DNA from: Bryoerythrophyllum caledonicum | Lineage: Eukaryota > Streptophyta > Bryopsida > Pottiales > Pottiaceae | Assembly: GCA_963971425.1 (NCBI GenBank) | Contig: OZ020523.1 | Location: 18,891,105 to 18,955,104 of the forward strand | Reading direction: 5' to 3' | DNA length: 64,000 nt | In this document: one piece after another, positions 38,468 to 50,963 of the stretch | Layout of the letters: each line of letters opens with the position of its first letter | Position numbering within the stretch: position 1 is the stretch's first letter | The notes under the pieces: model-generated | What the model saw: only the letters and a program-made list of their open reading frames with translations | The model's database searches: none | What the model was told of the DNA's origin: nothing | Made by a program: the position numbers and the translations under genes

Positions 38468-39384
38468 GCCCGAAATAAAAAAAGTTCCGAGGTGGGCTTT
38501 TGCAAATCTTGGGCACGTTCCCATGGTTGCAATTTATATTTGCAATTCTTGAAATTTTGTACACAAATGCAAGAAGAAAGAGGTACATGGGGGTATAATT
38601 TTTTGTTCTCATCAGAAAAAAGTTATGCCATCTTAAAGAAAAATTGTCCAGTGGAGATACGTGGAACAACTCCAAAAACTTTTGCTAGGACACTTTAGTA
38701 AATTTGAGATTCTCAATTATAGCAAGTTATATTATTTCCTTTCAAATTTTCAAAAAAAAATCTTCTCTGTAGAGAAAAAATCCATTTTGTTCCAAGTCAA
38801 AGATTTTCTCACATTGCTACGCATTGTCGAGCAAGAAACCAAAGAAACTTCTTCATTTCCACATAAAATTTTGAGATCTTCATACTTTTCACTTTTACAA
38901 GACGTAGTATAAAACTTCTTACTGACCGTTTTTGGATTATTGAAAACATATTTTGTTCCTAAAAAATTAAAACGTGAATTGGCACTTTTTGAACCTTGAC
39001 TCCTTGCACAATTTTTTTGAATATGCTCCACCCCTTTTCTACCTCTAAAAATTGGTTTAGAAGGAGTTGATATCATGATCAACATGATGATATAAAATTT
39101 AGACCTTGAGTAGTGCAAAAACTTGACACCAAGTGAAGTCAAAGTCTGTTGATCTTCTCAACGCAAGGATGAAAATGAACCATTTTTTCTACTTAAACAC
39201 TATAATCTTTCAATCCGTGCAGTCAAAGTCAATGAAATTTCGTGAGTGTGTTTTCCATGAAGTGTTAAATGGGATTCTATTGTCAAAACTAGAAATACAA
39301 CTTTTTGTTTCCTTCCTTACTCATTGCACTAGAATTAACAGTTTTGAGGTATTCTGGTGTGAATTTGTCAAGGAAATTTAGGGA
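38468..39384 (-). mobile_element. CCCCTAAAGG-family MITE, reverse degraded copy
   Basis: Internal sequence in reverse (TGCTCCACCCCTTTTCTACC, ATCTTTCAATCCGTGCAGTC) matches 36616-37556. The right end is AAATTTAGGGA followed by TTAA (39385-39388); the left end is eroded. Confidence 0.6.
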
Positions 39385-39388
39385 TTAA

Positions 39389-40657
39389 ATAAGTCTTATT
39401 TTCTATAATTAGGTCAAAGATGAAAAGGGTGGCTTACAATCATGACACAATATGACTTCTCCTACTCAAAACTGAAAGTAGTAACTCTAGCTTGAGACTA
39501 CCGGATATTTCTACAATCTTAACATTTGCGTTAATTATATTCTATGAGATGCTTTTAATGGAGATACAATGTCTAAAGCTTGTATCTACCTTTTGAGAAG
39601 TGAACCTATCCAAGATCTGAACCTTAGAAAAACTTTGCACAACATTCAACAATTGATCAAATAGATTACAGCATTCAAAGTCACCATATATTGTATTGAA
39701 AATTGTTAATCCATGTCCAATGGACATGGACTTAGTGGTTAAATAGACACTTTATTCACGCCGGCCCCATTTGGCTACCGGAGTTCTTCTTTGTCCTATT
39801 GATAATTGTGTATTGACTAAAAGTAGTTCTAGCTTGAGTGATAAGAATGGAGAAGACTTGTACTAAATTCAAACATAGGGGTATCATATTGAAACTTTGG
39901 GTGACTATGCAAATAACTTTATTACTTGTTGAAGTTGTTAGTTCTTTAAATTTGAAGGGAAAACATCTAAACTAATTGAAGCTCACAGTGTCCTTATATT
40001 GAAATATATTGAATTTGAAGGGCCCTTCTAACTTTAGAAGATAGAAAATTGTAATGCAAGACATCAAATAAAGTTATGTGATATATTTATAGCATTATAT
40101 CCTTTGGAAATATAAGCAACGAACCCCTTTTATCATATCAACATTAATTAATTCCATTGAAATGAACATTGTTTTTGTATTAAAAAAGTTAAACTAGTAC
40201 TACTACCAAGGAGTAAATATTAATAGACTATAATAATAATTCACTTGTAAATGAAAGTTGATATGATGATTTAAAAAGAGAATATTATCTTGAAAAAAAT
40301 CAAACAAAAACAAGGCATGAATGACTTACTATTGTGTACTAGAGAAAATAGTTGGTTGATTAGCATGTTAATGAAAAGGCCCTCTTTCAAATGATAGGGC
40401 TTAACAAAATGCACAATACTAATTATGTAGGTAACTCAATCATTTCCCACTTCATAACATTCATTAGCTAGATAAACCTTTATCTTTGTAATGGTTGCAA
40501 AACTAATGTATAATGGAGTTGTTTGCACTATTTGATCTCGATTGTAAGTCATCCTTAGCTAGAGTTTTAAAAAGGAAGGGGTGATTTGATGAACTCCATG
40601 GTCTCTTTTGAATAAGGTCCATTTTTCCTTCTCCCTTTTTCTAATTTGATCCACAAC
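39389..40657. other. Intergenic AT-rich, nothing firm
   Basis: No gene. Loose fragments of the intron-repeat family near 39870-39950 and of the 12785-type phrase (GGACATGGACTTAGTGG) near 39720. Confidence 0.4.
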
Positions 40658-40659
40658 TA

Positions 40660-41505
40660 CAGTCTAACCTTGATAATATCACACTTGTTAATATAACACC
40701 TTGATATTGTCACCCAAAACCTTGAAACAGATTTTCTTAGTGTAAAACTACCTTGTTAATATCACTATCACCCTTGATAATATCACATTTTTTTTCTTCA
40801 AAATCTGTAGTGTAAGTGTGACAATATTAGAAACGGATGGATGAATAAGTGTGGATGATGGCATATCTCGTCGGAATGTTTTACTATATCTACGATTGGG
40901 GGTGATTCCTGAATGAAAAATGTGCGCAAATCATAGATTTTGGTGAGAACGAGGGTTCTAGGAAGAGCGAGGGTTCTGAGCTCCAAAAGCATTGAGACTC
41001 TGGAGAGGACAAGGGTTTGCTTGCGGTTGGTTTCTTTACAGATTTAGTACAGTACAAGTCGTTGGGGTGTAAGTTCGTTGCTGGAATGGCGATTAATTGA
41101 TGATACTATATGTGTAATGTGAACCAGTTACACCTTGTCACGTGTTATTTCTCAATGACCATTCGACATGAGGTGAGATAAATCATATGTTAGGTTTCAA
41201 TGGATTTACTAGTTTGTTAAGTCTCAATATGAGATTTCACTAATTCATTTATTTGATTTTTGTGATTTATAACATCTGATGGTGATTGATTCAGGTTGGA
41301 AAATCAAGTGTGTGACAGTTTGTAATTTAATTTAATTTTCTGAATTTTTTGAATTTTTTTGAATTTTTTTTTGCCTTCTTTTTTGATAATATCACATCTT
41401 GCCTAAAATTGCCAAACGTAATATTATCAAAATTGTCACACCTTGATAATATCACATTAATTTTTTGGGTGAAACGGAGGGTGTGATATTATCAAGGTTA
41501 GAATG
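40660..41505. mobile_element. pogo/Tigger-like non-autonomous element, 846 bp
   Basis: Left CAGTCTAACCTTGATAATAT after TA (40658-40659); right (inverted) CATTCTAACCTTGATAATAT followed by TA (41506-41507). CAGT-type ends and TA duplication are typical of pogo/Tigger elements. Both subterminal regions carry several copies of CTTGATAATATCAC (about 40669, 40705, 40766, 40773 and, on the right, 41389, 41438, 41486 inverted). No transposase is present. Confidence 0.75.
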
Positions 41506-41507
41506 TA

Positions 41508-42185
41508 TAGCGTTTTGAACTTAAATACAACTAATAAATAATGTTATATCATTACAAAAGACCAAGTCTTTTAAATATAGAAATATCAATAAATGGAAAA
41601 GAAAAAGAAAAAAAAGGGCATGCTAATCATTTGAAGTTTCTAGCCACTGTGAATATGGAGAGGACTCCACAAATTTGGTGCTTAGAAGTTAGTTGTAAGG
41701 TCAGGCAAAACACGTAATCACATCAATTACATGCAAGATGACTCCACAAAAATGGTGCACAGGCAAATCATGAGAAGCCTCTTCTAACCACTTCTTTGGT
41801 ACCCAAAAGACTCCACAAACATGGTGCCTAATTAAAGTTGGTAGCAAGTCTTTTGAAACTTAATGTCCAACTTAAGTTTCATATTATCATGTGTTACTAG
41901 TAGGGATTCCAAAATACTATGAAACTTAATGTCCAAAATTGCATAAATTGATTCTCACATATATTGCACAAAAAGGATATTAAACAAAATATGGAAAAAA
42001 ATGGTGATTTGTGGACAAATTTTAAATTTTGAATACTTATCGGCAACCAATCAATGCTTCTAATCATTTGCAACTTTTAAATGACGATAACTCACTCAAA
42101 TTTTGTCCAAATCAAATATTTGAGGCGTTTTTTGACATCTGCATTTTCCACATATGTAAAAAGAAAACCTCATTTGCTCATTTGG
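41508..42185. other. Intergenic with short direct repeats
   Basis: No gene. The phrase GACTCCACAAA-ATGGTGC recurs at about 41663, 41740 and 41810, suggesting an old tandem repeat of about 70-75 bp. Confidence 0.45.
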
Positions 42186-42461
42186 GCCCAGGGCAAATTG
42201 ACCCCCTCGTTGGTACTTACCAGAGGTGGGCCCCTTCTTAATTGCATGGGGTCATTTTTCTAGCCCTCTTATTTTAGGGGGTCCAGAGGTTTTTTTTGGA
42301 TTTTTTGGACAAATTTGGGACCTATGGCTATTGATTACTCTGATGAACCCTCCCTTGCTATAAATAGGGCCATCCAAAAACAAAATACGGGCCAAGTTTG
42401 GCCCCACCACCTCGTGGCCCCCTCGGGTAAGTACCAATGAGGGGGTCAATTCGCCCTGGGC
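42186..42461. mobile_element. Mutator-type MITE, copy B (9-bp TSD)
   Basis: GCCCAGGGCAAATTGACCCC at the left and its near-perfect inverted complement at the right, flanked by identical CTCATTTGG (42177-42185 and 42462-42470). 276 bp, clearly the same family as 8426-8704. Confidence 0.85.
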
Positions 42462-42813
42462 CTCATTTGGATAGTATATGAGTGAATTGTGCTCTTCAAA
42501 ATATTGTTAATAAGATACTTTGTCAACTCTTGGCGGACCGCCGAACATTATCTCTGAGCTTTTTTTTTTTCACATTTAGTTAAATATTTGTTATAAATTG
42601 AATTCGAACAAATATTGCATAACTTTTAAATTTCACAAATTACTGCATAAATTTATATTCTGACAAATATTGTTTTCACAAACAAGATTGTGGTCCATTG
42701 AAACTAACCTGCATTTTCTTTCAAGGGTATAATTTATCAATTGTATGTGCCAAAGTAAAAACAAAGATGGTCCTTTCAGATTTGTAAATTTATTAGTTTC
42801 ATTTTATTACTAA
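42462..42813. other. Intergenic, nothing recognised
   Basis: AT-rich sequence with a poly-T run near 42561; no gene or repeat family identified. Confidence 0.4.
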
Positions 42814-43759
42814 CCCCTAAAAGCCCAAGAGCCCCCTTGGGGACTTTTGAAGATTTGGACTTCTCAAGACTATGGTGTCAATTTATAACATTCCTCTTTG
42901 AAATTCTTACACTAGATGGGCATTACTAAAAGCTTTGTTTGAGTACAACTCCTCTCCTAAATCTGACATTTCATGAAAAAATCATAGGGTTTAGAATTTC
43001 AAATTCGGAATGCGGGTACGTTAAGTAACTCCAAAAACTTTTGCTAGAGTACTCTATCAAATGTGAGATTTTATGCACTAGAAATTTACATCATTTCCTC
43101 TTATATTGTCAAAAAACGTTTCTTGTCTTTAGTGAAAAGTAGCACATTAACCCAAGTCAAACATTTTCACACGTTGTCACACATTGCCAGGCAAGGTAAC
43201 CAAAAAAGCTTCTTCTTTTCTACATAAAACCTAGAGATCTTCATTTTTTTACATTTTATTTTTTCTACTACAAGATGTGGTGTAAAATCTTCTTGTTGAC
43301 CTTTAGGACAATCATTCTAAAACACATTTTGTTTACAAAAGCATGTAACGTGAATTGGCACTTTTTGAACCTCCACTACTTGCACAGTTGTTTTGGATAT
43401 GCTACACCCCTTATCTATCTCTAAATATTGGTGTACAAGGAACTAACATCATGTCAACATGGTGGCAACGAATTTAAACCTTGTGTAGTGCAAAACCTGA
43501 CACCAAATGAAGTCACAGTGTGTTGATCCATTGAATACAACAAAGAAAATGAACCGTTTTCTCTACTTTAAACACTTTAATCTTTCAATCCATGCGATCA
43601 AAGTTTGTGAAGTTTTGCGAGTACGTTACTTAATAACTCTCAATTGAGATCCTACGGTTAGATGTAGAAATAAAAGGTTTTGTTTCACTCCTTACTCATT
43701 GCACTAGAAAGAGCAGTTTTGAAGTTTTTTGGTGTGAAAATGCCTTGGGCCTTTAGGGG
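42814..43759 (-). mobile_element. CCCCTAAAGG-family MITE, reverse copy, 946 bp
   Basis: Left CCCCTAAAAG after CTAA, right CCTTTAGGGG before TTAA (43760-43763). Reverse orientation relative to 36616-37556, full length. Confidence 0.8.
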
Positions 43760-43867
43760 TTAAAATAACCTCATTTGAATGGATGAAAAGCGTATTCAGT
43801 TTGCAAGAGGATTCCTAGTTTTCTTAGCTTAAGGCTAGTTGTACATTGATGTCACCAAGTGAGTTAA

Positions 43868-44807
43868 CCCCTAAATTTCCGAGAGTCTCCTTGGGGGACT
43901 CTAGAAGGTTCGGACATGTTTCTATGGTGTAATTTTATAACAATTTTCTTTGATATTCATAATGTAGATGGACATTACTAAAAGCTTTGTGTGAGCCCAA
44001 CTTTTTCCTAGATCCGACATTTAATGAAAAAGTTATAGGGTTTTTAAGTTCAAATGGGGAGAGCGGGCACGTTGGGCAACTCCAAAAACTTTTGCTTGGA
44101 CACTCTATTGAATGTAGGATTTTCAATTCTAGCAAGTAATACTTTTTCCTTTTAAATTGTCAAAAAAAATCTCTTGTCTTCAATAAAAAAAAAAAGCATA
44201 TAAATCCAAGCCAATCGTTTTCACACATTATGGCACATTGTCAGGCAAGGTACCAAAACAACATCTTCTTTTTCACATAAAACTTTGAGATCATCATATT
44301 TTTTACTTTCTATTTTTTCCACAGCATTATGTGGTGTAAACCTTCTTATTGACCATTTCGGTTCTCATTCTAAAACATAGTAAGTTCACAAAAATAATAT
44401 AACGCAAATTGACAATTTTTGAACCTCCACTCCTTCCACAATTTTTTTGAATATGCTACACCCTTTCTTTACCTCTTAAAATTGGGGTACAAGGAACCAA
44501 TACCATGCTTTAGATGATGGTAATGAATTTAGACCTTGTGTAGTGCAAAAATTTGACACCAAGTGAAGTCAATGTTTGCTAATCTACTAAATGCATGGAA
44601 GAAAATGGACCATGTCCTCTACTTCAAACACTATAATATTACAATAAACTTTATGAGTTTTTAAACTTATTTTTCTCAATAAATCTTAATTGAGATCCTA
44701 CCGTTAGAACTAAAAGTAAATGTTATTTGTTTTGTCCTTACTCATTGCACTAAAACAAGCAGTTTTTGAAGTGTCTGCGGTGTGAAATTGTCAAAGAAAT
44801 TTAGGGG
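43868..44807 (-). mobile_element. CCCCTAAAGG-family MITE, reverse copy, 940 bp
   Basis: Left CCCCTAAATT after TTAA (43864-43867), right AATTTAGGGG before TTAT. Full-length reverse copy lying about 100 bp from the previous one in the same orientation. Confidence 0.75.
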
Positions 44808-45048
44808 TTATGAGAAACTTAAATGTTTTTAATGCTTTCTTAAAACATATTGTAAATTGCGAATTTTGACACCTCCAATGAGTTTTACACTACTAATTAA
44901 TCAAGGCTTGGAGAGAATTTCGGCAATGTTAATTGGTATTCCATATTCTTCATGTTCTTTCCAATTATTTTCTTTTTTATTTTTATAAAAGAAAAAAAAT
45001 CTCACTTTCATATCACAATTAACACTATTATTCTCATAAGCACCTTAA

Positions 45049-45265
45049 TTCTTGAAGGACCAAGTGTCCATTGGGGGGACAAAAGTTTTTACTTCGGTTG
45101 CAATTATCTTTCAACCTCTACGGTCAAAAATTCACAAAATGTTTACCACATCATCTCATTTAGGTTAAGACGAATATCCTATAGTTACATTCTTGAAAAG
45201 TTCACCTTGACAATTTCTAATCAATAGAGTTGAGATTCCTATAAAATACCTTGGTCATTTGAAGG
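45049..45265. mobile_element. Short TTAA MITE, 217 bp
   Basis: TTCTTGAAGG after TTAA (45045-45048), CATTTGAAGG before TTAA (45266-45269). Internal GGACCAAGTGTCCATT and TCTTTCAACCTCTACGGTC match 54975-55161 and 36302-36504. Confidence 0.6.
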
Positions 45266-45552
45266 TTAAGAGTTGAATTTCCTTTATTGTTTTTATTTTA
45301 TTTTTAATTGTAAAAACACACAATTTTCTTTTCCAACATTGATGTGGAAAAGTGAATTCACAGTACACATACATTGTAGCTCTAAGTATTAATTGCAGAT
45401 TTCTATGTCAACAAAGGTTCTAATTTTTAAAGTCACCAAGAGTTTCAATAAGAACCCCTCTCTTTAGTTATAAAATCAATGGGAAGGGTTGAGTGGTCTC
45501 TAAATATAAGAAAAGAAAAGAAAAAATCTCTCCCTTAACCTCGAATTTCTTA

Positions 45553-46210
45553 GAAAAATGGGGACCCTAATTCCGAAGGACAAAATGTTCAAAATGCGGG
45601 CTTTTAAAAAACTTGGGCATGTTCTTGTTGTGTCCATTTCCAACAATTATCTTTGAGGTTTTTACTATATATGGGCACTTCTAAATTTTTTGTGGGAGTA
45701 TGAAATTATTTTTTTAATCCACAATTTGATGCTACCCAAAGTAGATTTGGTGGAAAGCACACTGTAGATTTGGGTAGTTACCAAGTTACCAAATTTTATT
45801 TGATTTTTTTTGAATTTGGTACACAACTAACCGACATAACTTCCTTTGAATTTAAAAATAAATAAAACTTTCTATAGCGCAAAAATTTCACACTGAGATG
45901 AGTCAAAGTTCTTGGGCACCATCCAAAAAATCTTTAATTCTTTCACATATGAAATAGATACAAAATTTTGAGAATTTGCACTTTTCTTCTTTTCTTTCTA
46001 CCTCGAGAATACAATGATACACTCGTAACCTTATGAAACAAGGATGAAAAAAGACCATTGAACATGTCTTAATCGCTACAATCTTCCACTTCATGCAATC
46101 AAAAGGTGTATTGAAATTTGATGTGTATTATATACAAAAAATTGGAAGGAGATTATTACTTGAGAATGTGTTATATTGGCAATCTTAATGATAGTTTTGA
46201 AGTGTTTCTT
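45553..46210. repeat. Degraded MITE-like sequence
   Basis: Pieces such as CGGGCTTTTAAAAAACTTGG, TATGGGCACTTCTAAA and TCCACTTCATGCAATCAAAA resemble a decayed reverse copy of the TTAA family; no proper ends remain. Confidence 0.4.
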
Positions 46211-46355
46211 CCATAAAGATCGTTGTGGTTCTTCAAGAAGAAGGAGAGGTCATGTTGTTCCATAAATTGGAGCTGCCTTTTTCTCCTTTGAACTGGTTAC
46301 ATAAATTTAAAGGTACTTTAGAGCTAATTTTTATTTATCATAAATTAAAAATGGG

Positions 46356-46802
46356 TCAGAATCCTTCTTCCATTGACCTCACTGTCAATAAATGACTCTT
46401 ATGTAATTTAACCTGTCTATCCAAAACCCAAAAGTCTTTGGGTGCCCCATTTCCGAGGAGCGTGCCCCATGAGGTCAAATTGTTGTAAGAGTTTTTCAGG
46501 AATCTTTCGCAAGGTGTTTGATAAGTCAACGAGGCGTAGTGGGCATAAATAATGCTTTTGGTCAAGACCATGCACATGGAGGCCTTTGAACTAGTACTCG
46601 CTTTGGCGACAATTTTCTCTGAGTCCTTAGCTTTGTGAGGATGGGTTGAGCTTCCTTTACGCGGTGACCATACTGACATCATTTGAAAAATCATGTCAAC
46701 CTTTGCCATAACCTCGTCAATGGCAAATTCACACCCATATTGAGGTGATGGTAGTTGTGGTACAATAATGTTGTAGTTCATTACAAAGCCATCCATGTGC
46801 AA
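46356..46802 (-). other. Unassigned open frame, 148 codons
   Basis: One uninterrupted frame beginning MHMDGFVMNYNIIVPQLPSP with a Lys/Ser-rich middle (SPRKGSSTHPHKAKDSEKIV). No domain recognised. It has slightly more balanced composition than its AT-rich surroundings. It may be a fragment of a retroelement or of a host gene, or chance. Confidence 0.25.
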
Positions 46803-47027
46803 TTTTCATCTCTCATCTCTAGAATCCACTTCATGTGTAGTACGTAGTGTCAACCTTAGCCTTATGTATTTGAAACATATCAACCCTTCTTATAATGAAG
46901 ACACTGTTTATAATTAACTTCTTGAGACATTTTAGCATCCTTATTCTATTTATAATGAAATATGTAAAAAGTGACGTGAATAAAGTTAACATATGCCATC
47001 TTTTTCCTATTTCTTAATTATTCTTAA
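46803..47027. other. Intergenic, nothing recognised
   Basis: Short AT-rich stretch between the unassigned frame and the next MITE. Confidence 0.4.
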
Positions 47028-47951
47028 TCCCTAGCCCCAAGGCATTTTCACACCAAAAACACTTGAAAACTGCTTCTTATAGTGCAATGAGTAAGGAGGG
47101 AAACAAAACCTTTTAGTTTTACATCCTACCATAGGATCTCAATTGAGAGTGATTAAGTAACGTACTCACAAAATTTCACAAACTTTGATCACATGGATTG
47201 AAAGATTATAGTGTTTGAAGTAGAGAAAAGTGTTCATTTTCTTCGTTGCGTTCAATGGATCAACACACTTTGACTTCATTCGGTGTCAAGTTTTTGCACT
47301 ACCATCATGTTGATCATGATGTTAGTTCCTTGTACACCAATCTTTAGAGACAGATAAGGGGTGTAGCCTATTCAAAACAATTGTGCAAGTAGTGGAGGTT
47401 TATAAAGTGCCAATTCACGTTATATGTTTTTGTAAACAAAATGTGTTTTAGAATGAGTGTCCTTAAGGTCAATAGGGAGGTTTACACCACATCTTGTAGT
47501 AGAAAAAATAAAATGTAAGAAATATGGAGATCTCTAGGTTTTATGTAGAAAAGAAGAAGCTTTTTTGGTTACCTTGCCCGGCCAGTGTGACAACGTGTGA
47601 AAATGTTTGATTTGGATTGATGTGCTATTTTTCACTAAAGGCGAGAAATGGTTTTTGACAATATGAAAGGAAATGATATTAATTTCTAATGCATAAAATC
47701 TCACATTTGATTAAGTGCTCTAGGAAAAGTTTTTGGAGTTGGCCGACGTGGCCTCTCTCCCCATTTGAATTTCAAAACCCCATAATTTTTTCATGAAATT
47801 TTGGATTTAGGAAAGAAGTGGTACTCACACAAAGCTTTTAGTAATGTCCACCTAGTGTAAAAATTTCAAAGGGGAATGTTATAAATTGACACCATAGGAA
47901 CCTATCCAAATCTTCAAAAGTCCTCTTAGGAGACTCTCGAGCCTTTAGGGG
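47028..47951 (+). mobile_element. CCCCTAAAGG-family MITE, 924 bp
   Basis: Left TCCCTAGCCC after TTAA (47024-47027), right CCTTTAGGGG before TTAA (47952-47955). Same orientation and interior as 36616-37556. Confidence 0.78.
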
Positions 47952-48241
47952 TTAAAGTCCACTAGATCCTTGAAAGTAGAGCCTTTTGCTACTACGTCAT
48001 TGAATACTCATGTGATTCTGATAAGTTGTTAATGGTTTTTAAATATAGAATGCTACATCTTTTGTAAAAGTTAAGGAAAACTCCTTCTTTTGAAAGGAAA
48101 TCAATGTAAATAAAGTACATTTTTGTTCGGCCATTAAGTTAGTTAATATTCACAAGACATAGGTAAGCAATATACATCATCTATCTTCTCTCAATATGGA
48201 CTCTAGAACCAATACATGATGACATGATAACTTCTTGCTAC

Positions 48242-48455
48242 TAAGACAAGACAACCCAAAACCAATCGGCGAACTTGTACCGCTCCCTTCTATACCCTTC
48301 CTAGATTTCAAAAGAGGAAATGTAGCCGGTCATTATAGTACGTATAATTTCATTTGTCAATGCATAAGTCATGTAAAGGCAGGCTACATTTTCTCCCTCA
48401 AATCTAGAAAGAAGGAGTATTGAGTCGCCAATCCGTTTTGAATTGTCCTTCCTTA
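48242..48455. mobile_element. Foldback MITE, copy B
   Basis: Relative of 33659-33882: ACAACCCAAAACCAATCGGC at the left, CCGTTTTGAATTGTCC at the right; CCGCTCCCTTCTATACCC and its near complement inside. About 214 bp. Confidence 0.6.
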
Positions 48456-50241
48456 GCAGAAAAGGAGTATAATTACACCGGAAAGGAACACCAAGAAAAT
48501 TCTAATTTTACCAAGGTTTGGTATTCATGAAAATTACTTGGTGTTCATCTTTGGTGTAGTTATATGCCTTTTTCCTATACAAATTACCACATGCCATCAT
48601 CATTATCAGTGCACCTCAGAGCTGGTTCAAGTTTTAAAATTAATATGAGTTTCTCTTATTGGTGCATCTCACATTAAACATAATTATTTGTATACACTAC
48701 AAAGAAAGCATGATCAACAAGTGGATGTCAAAATAATTTTAACACCTCCCAAAAAAATTATAATATTTAAATGTTGAAAAATCAAAAGAATTTCAATCAA
48801 TATGACATGTAAAGTGCAATAAGATATATAATATTTTTAAATGACTGGATGAAAATAATGTTTGGGGAAAAAATTAAGCCCAAAAGATTTCATTTGTCCA
48901 TATCTTTTAGGTTTATTTTTTTTGAATATCAACCACATATTGGACGTCTACAAGTTAACTCCTAAAGGACACTTTGCTTCTGGAGGAAGTTTTGCAATTA
49001 TTTGCTTATTTATTTGATGCCGGTTCTTATCACAATTGTGAATTTTTTGTATTTTTTGTGTTAGTATCATGGGAATATATATATCTCAAATAAGACTTCA
49101 AGAATAAAGGTTGTACTATTCTAAAGGCTTTTTGTTGGACTTTGAGACATCACCAAAAATTCGCTACACTCTCTATCAAAATTGAGATTTTTCATACAAA
49201 TTAATATTGTTATCTTCAATATAAAATTTAAAGTTTTTTTATCTTCAATCCAAAATATCCACTTTCAAGAATGAGCCCCATGTTTGTCAAAGTTGTAAAT
49301 ATTTAAGCATATACAAAGAATATTTTTAAATGATCTATTGAACATTTCAAGATTTGCAAAGGAACTCTTTACATCATATTCTTGAACATATAGTAGAATG
49401 CAAAGACTTGAACATAAAGTTGTATGGACCAATATGATCCATCATCCCAAGCAAATGATATTTGAATATCTTGGATTGATCTTTTGCTTGACTAAAAAGG
49501 GAGTAGAGGAAAACCCTTTAAGGATGACAATGTATTTGTCTACAATTTGTGTAGCATATACACCTTTTGTTGATAACTTGATGGTCTAATGCAGGATTCC
49601 TCTACTGGGTCACAAAAACTTGTTCACACATACCGCATGCGGATGACCCACTTGCAAAAGTCAACAATCACAAATCAAGAGAGCACTTTTGAGCGATGCT
49701 ATCTTGTGAGCCGTGAACGATGAGCGGTGAGTGGTGAGTTAAAAAAAAAAGGAGAAAAACAATTATTTTGTACCTTTTTGAAAAAAATGAAAGTGTTATC
49801 TATTTCTAAACCATAAAACCTAAAATATAAATCCTAAACCCTAAATTTGATTCCTCACGGCTCATCGTTCACCGCTAGCAAGATGGCAATTCTTGAGCAC
49901 TTTCTACATAGAAATACACAAAATCTAGCACAAAATCTCCTTTCTTGCAAATTTGTTAGACTGTGACTCAATGTTCCATTGTGTATGCCGGAAGCAGACA
50001 AATCCATGCAAGTTAAGTTAGTTCACGGATTAGGAAGAAATGAACTATTGGTAAAGCTATTTGCATTTATTGTAAAAGTACAACACCATCATTCTACTAT
50101 TGTAAAAAATATATAACATACGAGTTATATAATTAATTGCACTATGTGACAACACAAGTTTGTAAACATTCTTATAAGTTGTGGACTACTATTCAATATA
50201 GGTTCTCCATTTGACTTTTTACATTATTTGATATTCAATAC
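48456..50241. other. Intergenic AT-rich
   Basis: No gene. A start of a TTAA-type end (TTAACTCCTAAAGGACAC) lies at 48955 without a recognised partner. At 49705-49745 and 49850-49880 the phrases GTGAGCCGTGAACGATGAGC and CGGCTCATCGTTCACCG form an inverted pair about 140 bp apart, probably a small foldback element. Confidence 0.45.
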
Positions 50242-50244
50242 TAA

Positions 50245-50960
50245 GGGGTTGTTTACATCTAGATGGTTTGGGTTGGAGCCCAAAGAAATCCCGAGTTGTG
50301 ATTGGAGTAAAGAATTGGTACCCCGGAAATGGGTTTACATCAATCAAAATATGGGCTGTGGCCCAAAGTGTTTTCCGTGGATGAGAAACCTAGTTGGAAT
50401 CCTACATGGCAGATTTGAATAGTGTTTTACGGAACTTAAGGAGACTTATTTCCTACAACCTCTAGGAGGTTGTATTTCCCGAAGTCCGGGAGAGTATTTT
50501 TCAAAACGAATTTCAGCCAATCATTTATAATATTTTACTACTGACATTTCCAATTGACATTCACTACTGAAATTTACTGCTGAAGTTAACATTTACCGCC
50601 GGCATTTACTGCTGAAATTTATTGTTAACATTTTCTACTGAAATTTCCAGCTGCAATTTACTGCTGAAATTTACTACTGAAGTTACATTTATATTTTTTA
50701 AATTTAAATAATACAAATTCTTTCACTATGGGGTAGTTCTCAAAAGAGCCCATTTTCATATAACTACTTAAAAATTCAGCCCAAGTACACAATGGGCCAC
50801 AACCCTTCTATTCGGGTTTACACCTAATTTTTGGACCACAACCCACTTAGAACTCCCTTATTTGGTGGAAGGTACCCCGCTTACAATGGTTTCATCCTTC
50901 AAGCGGGATACCACTTGTGTCTATGGGCTCCAACCCAAACCTTCAGGTGTAAACAACCCC
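50245..50960. mobile_element. PIF/Harbinger-like MITE, 716 bp, TAA duplication
   Basis: Left GGGGTTGTTTACATCTAG, right inverted GGGGTTGTTTACACCTGA, followed by GGTTTGGGTTGGAGCCCA on both arms; flanked by TAA (50242-50244 and 50961-50963). GGGGTTGTTT ends with a 3-bp TAA/TTA duplication are typical of PIF/Harbinger MITEs. Centre holds a short tandem array. Confidence 0.75.
50535..50690. repeat. Tandem array of TACTGCTGAAATT-like units
   Basis: About ten diverged 13-17 bp units (CATTTACTGCTGAAATT, ACTACTGAAATTT) inside the Harbinger-like element. Confidence 0.65.
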
Positions 50961-50963
50961 TAA

